32,656 nucleotides of DNA from Bryobacteraceae bacterium (GTDB taxonomy: Bacteria; Acidobacteriota; Terriglobia; Bryobacterales; Bryobacteraceae). The notes under the pieces were generated by a model, which saw only the letters and a list, made by a program, of their open reading frames with translations, did not search any database and had not been told where the DNA came from. Location: NCBI GenBank assembly GCA_030041985.1, contig JASIAM010000328.1, forward strand, positions 1 to 32,656, given 5' to 3'. Positions 31,354-32,656 of the stretch are shown piece by piece; within the stretch, counting starts at the first letter, position 1, and each line of letters opens with the position of its first letter. Made by a program: the position numbers and the translations under genes.

Positions 31354-32356
31354 ATGCCGCAAGTCGAAGCCGAGCAGCTTACGCTGTTCGAGATGGGACC
31401 AAACATGGCAGAAATCCGACAAGCCGTACAAACATTGAAGAGTTGGACCCGATCTCCAAGGACCCACGAGGCATACGATCAGGACTGGAGAATTTTTCAG
31501 AAGTGGTGCGCCGACACGGGCAGGGCATCGCTGCCAGCATCCGGCGAAACCGTGGCGCTATATGCAGCGGCGCGTAGCGGCGCGTTTGGAGACGGGCATA
31601 CGTTCGTCGACTGTGCGCCGCGCTCTGGCCGCGATTGTGTTCAAGCACCGCGAGGCGGAGATCGAGCAGCCGTCCCTGTCCGACGCGCGAGCGGTCGTCG
31701 CAGGAGCGCTGCGTAAACGCAAAGAAAAATCCCTGCGTCGCGACGTGCTGCTGCCAGACGATCTGCGCAAGGTCTGCCACCGGCTCGTCAAACGCCGTGG
31801 GGCATCTGGGTCCAGGCTGCCCGCGACCGCGCCATCCTGACACTGGGGTTTGCCACGGGTCTGCGCCAGTCCAACCTGATCGCGCTGGACCTAGCGGATC
31901 TGCGCTTCTGCGCGAAGGGCGTCGCTGTGACCGTGAGGTACTCGAAAACAGATCAGAGGGGTCAGGGTACGGTGATTGGCGTGTTCCGGGGCCAACACAG
32001 CGAAACCTGTCCGGTGCGCGCAATACGAGCATGGCTGGAGCACCACCAACGCGGGTCCACTGTTTACTCGTATCCAGGTGAGCCACGGTACGCAAGCCAC
32101 AATAAGAACAGAGCGTCTCGGCAGCGAAGAGGTGTGCCGCACTGTAAAGCGGGCGGTCCAGCTACTAGGCCTCGACCCCACGAAATTCGGCGGCCATTCT
32201 TTACGCGCCGGCTTTGTAACGGCCGCGCATTCCGTCGGCACCGGGACGCTGGGAATCATGGAGCGCACCGGCCACAGATCCATCGAGATGGTCCAGCGAT
32301 ACCTGCGCGACCGTGACCCGTTCGCCGGCACGGATCCTCTGGTTGGAGTTCTGTAA
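31354..32356 (+). pseudogene. Tyrosine recombinase/integrase broken by three frameshifts
   Basis: One protein can be followed through four frame segments. It starts at ATG 31354 (CCGGAG upstream) with a SAM-like core-binding domain (TLKSWTRSPRTHEAYDQDWRIFQKWC...). The frame changes at a 10-bp tandem duplication (31566-31585), resumes as RLETGIRSSTVRRALAAI, changes again at a G-run (31799-31802) and resumes as GIWVQAARDRAILTLGFATGLRQSNLIALDL, then changes near 32046-32055 and resumes as GPLFTRIQ to the end. The catalytic residues are all still encoded: Arg in GLRQSN, His-x-x-Arg in GGHSLRAGF, His in GHRS and the Tyr nucleophile in VQRYLRD. Removing the three shifts would give about 330 residues, a normal integrase length. 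No attachment site could be identified. Confidence 0.88.
31566..31585 (+). repeat. 10-bp tandem duplication disrupting the integrase
   Basis: AGCGGCGCGT occurs twice in direct succession (31566-31575 and 31576-31585). Deleting one copy restores the uninterrupted reading YAAARLETGIR across the first frameshift. Confidence 0.93.
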
Positions 32357-32465
32357 GTGATCCTATAGAGGCGGGGCTGCGCGGCTGGTGTTCCAAACGC
32401 TTGGGCGGACACCGCGGCAAGCCGGGCAGCCCGGCACGTGTGCCGAGCCCCGGGCCCCGCGGTCT

Positions 32466-32520
32466 TGTCAAGTATTTTGTGTAAACGCCGTCTCGGCCGT
32501 GTCAAGAATTTTGTGTAAAC
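32466..32520 (+). mobile_element. Two direct copies of an IS-end-like 21-bp repeat
   Basis: Bases 32466-32486 and 32500-32520 are identical except at one position (TGTCAAG-T/A-ATTTTGTG, then TAAAC) and lie in the same orientation 34 bp apart. The sequence resembles terminal inverted repeats I associate with IS256-family elements; this is from memory and unchecked. There is no transposase gene between them, so they look like leftover ends of one or two excised or deleted insertion sequences. Confidence 0.55.
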
Positions 32521-32656
32521 ATTCCCGTGGGTTGATGTTTCGAGCCGGCTATACTGGTTGCACCCGAGCGGAGGGTAAGGCTCTGCGGAGACGCAACCTG
32601 AGCGCCGACTCGGCGGCCGGGATTCGCCGGGATCGAGCGCAGCTCGTCCCGGCGTT
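32521..32656. other. Right-edge sequence with no identified gene
   Basis: The last 136 bases hold no convincing coding frame. TATACT (32549-32554) could be a -10 box for a gene beyond the edge, but no -35 stands at proper spacing. The short palindrome GAGCGCAGCTC near the edge has no assigned role. Confidence 0.35.

Noticed and set aside
1-32656. tRNA or rRNA genes
   Set aside because: I looked for T-loop and acceptor-stem patterns in the gaps and found none; a covariance search would be needed to be certain.

Overview
The window is GC-rich, densely packed bacterial DNA. It most resembles Acidobacteriota, probably a Bryobacterales/'Solibacter'-like lineage. That is an inference from the very large TonB-dependent receptor with an N-terminal carboxypeptidase-regulatory-like domain, the Tat-exported amidohydrolase, the mix of short-leader and Shine-Dalgarno genes, and the general protein style; no rRNA gene is present to prove it.

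Layout. 1-256: the end of a gene entering from the left edge. It encodes five near-perfect 16-residue repeats (core TGPTIPPPVDED), and every difference between copies is synonymous in one frame. 384-7495 (minus): exported amidohydrolase, TonB-dependent receptor and M3 metallopeptidase. 7520-11177 (plus): exported histidine phosphatase, an unrecognised protein with a toxin-like proline-rich N-terminus, and a NarL-type sensor kinase/response regulator pair. 11271-12209 (minus): quinone-oxidoreductase-like enzyme. 12306-14006 (plus): the conserved rplU-rpmA-obg operon, with a 7-bp-periodic repeat hairpin between rpmA and obg. 14014-17233 (minus): glycerophosphodiester phosphodiesterase and alpha-glucan phosphorylase. 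17373-22722 (plus): small secreted protein, a decayed Rpn-type nuclease/transposase gene, a lipoprotein plus GT-C membrane protein pair, PduO-type cobalamin adenosyltransferase and a RodZ-like protein. 22638-25327 (minus): pgsA, a sulfatase-superfamily protein and a GT2 glycosyltransferase. 25490-26203 (plus): a DUF4118 membrane protein ending in a Cys-rich module. 26227-27801 (minus): rapZ and hpf. 27884-30492 (plus): an acetyl/acyl-CoA synthetase-like enzyme and an unknown small protein. 30493-32656: a degraded mobile or accessory zone with a possible folded RNA, a zinc-ribbon microprotein, an N-terminal Rpn-family fragment, a tyrosine recombinase broken by three frameshifts, and two IS-end-like repeats.

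How the genes relate. Most of the window is housekeeping: ribosome assembly and hibernation (L21, L27, Obg, HPF), phospholipid and envelope metabolism (PgsA, GDPD, GT2, GT-C, RodZ-like), glycogen breakdown, nutrient import and peptide turnover. The most interesting parts are the two ends. The left end holds a multi-repeat peptide gene that may be a multi-core RiPP (graspetide-like) precursor, with any modifying enzymes outside the window. The right end is a graveyard of mobile elements in which the mutational steps can be read directly, including a 10-bp tandem duplication that breaks the integrase.
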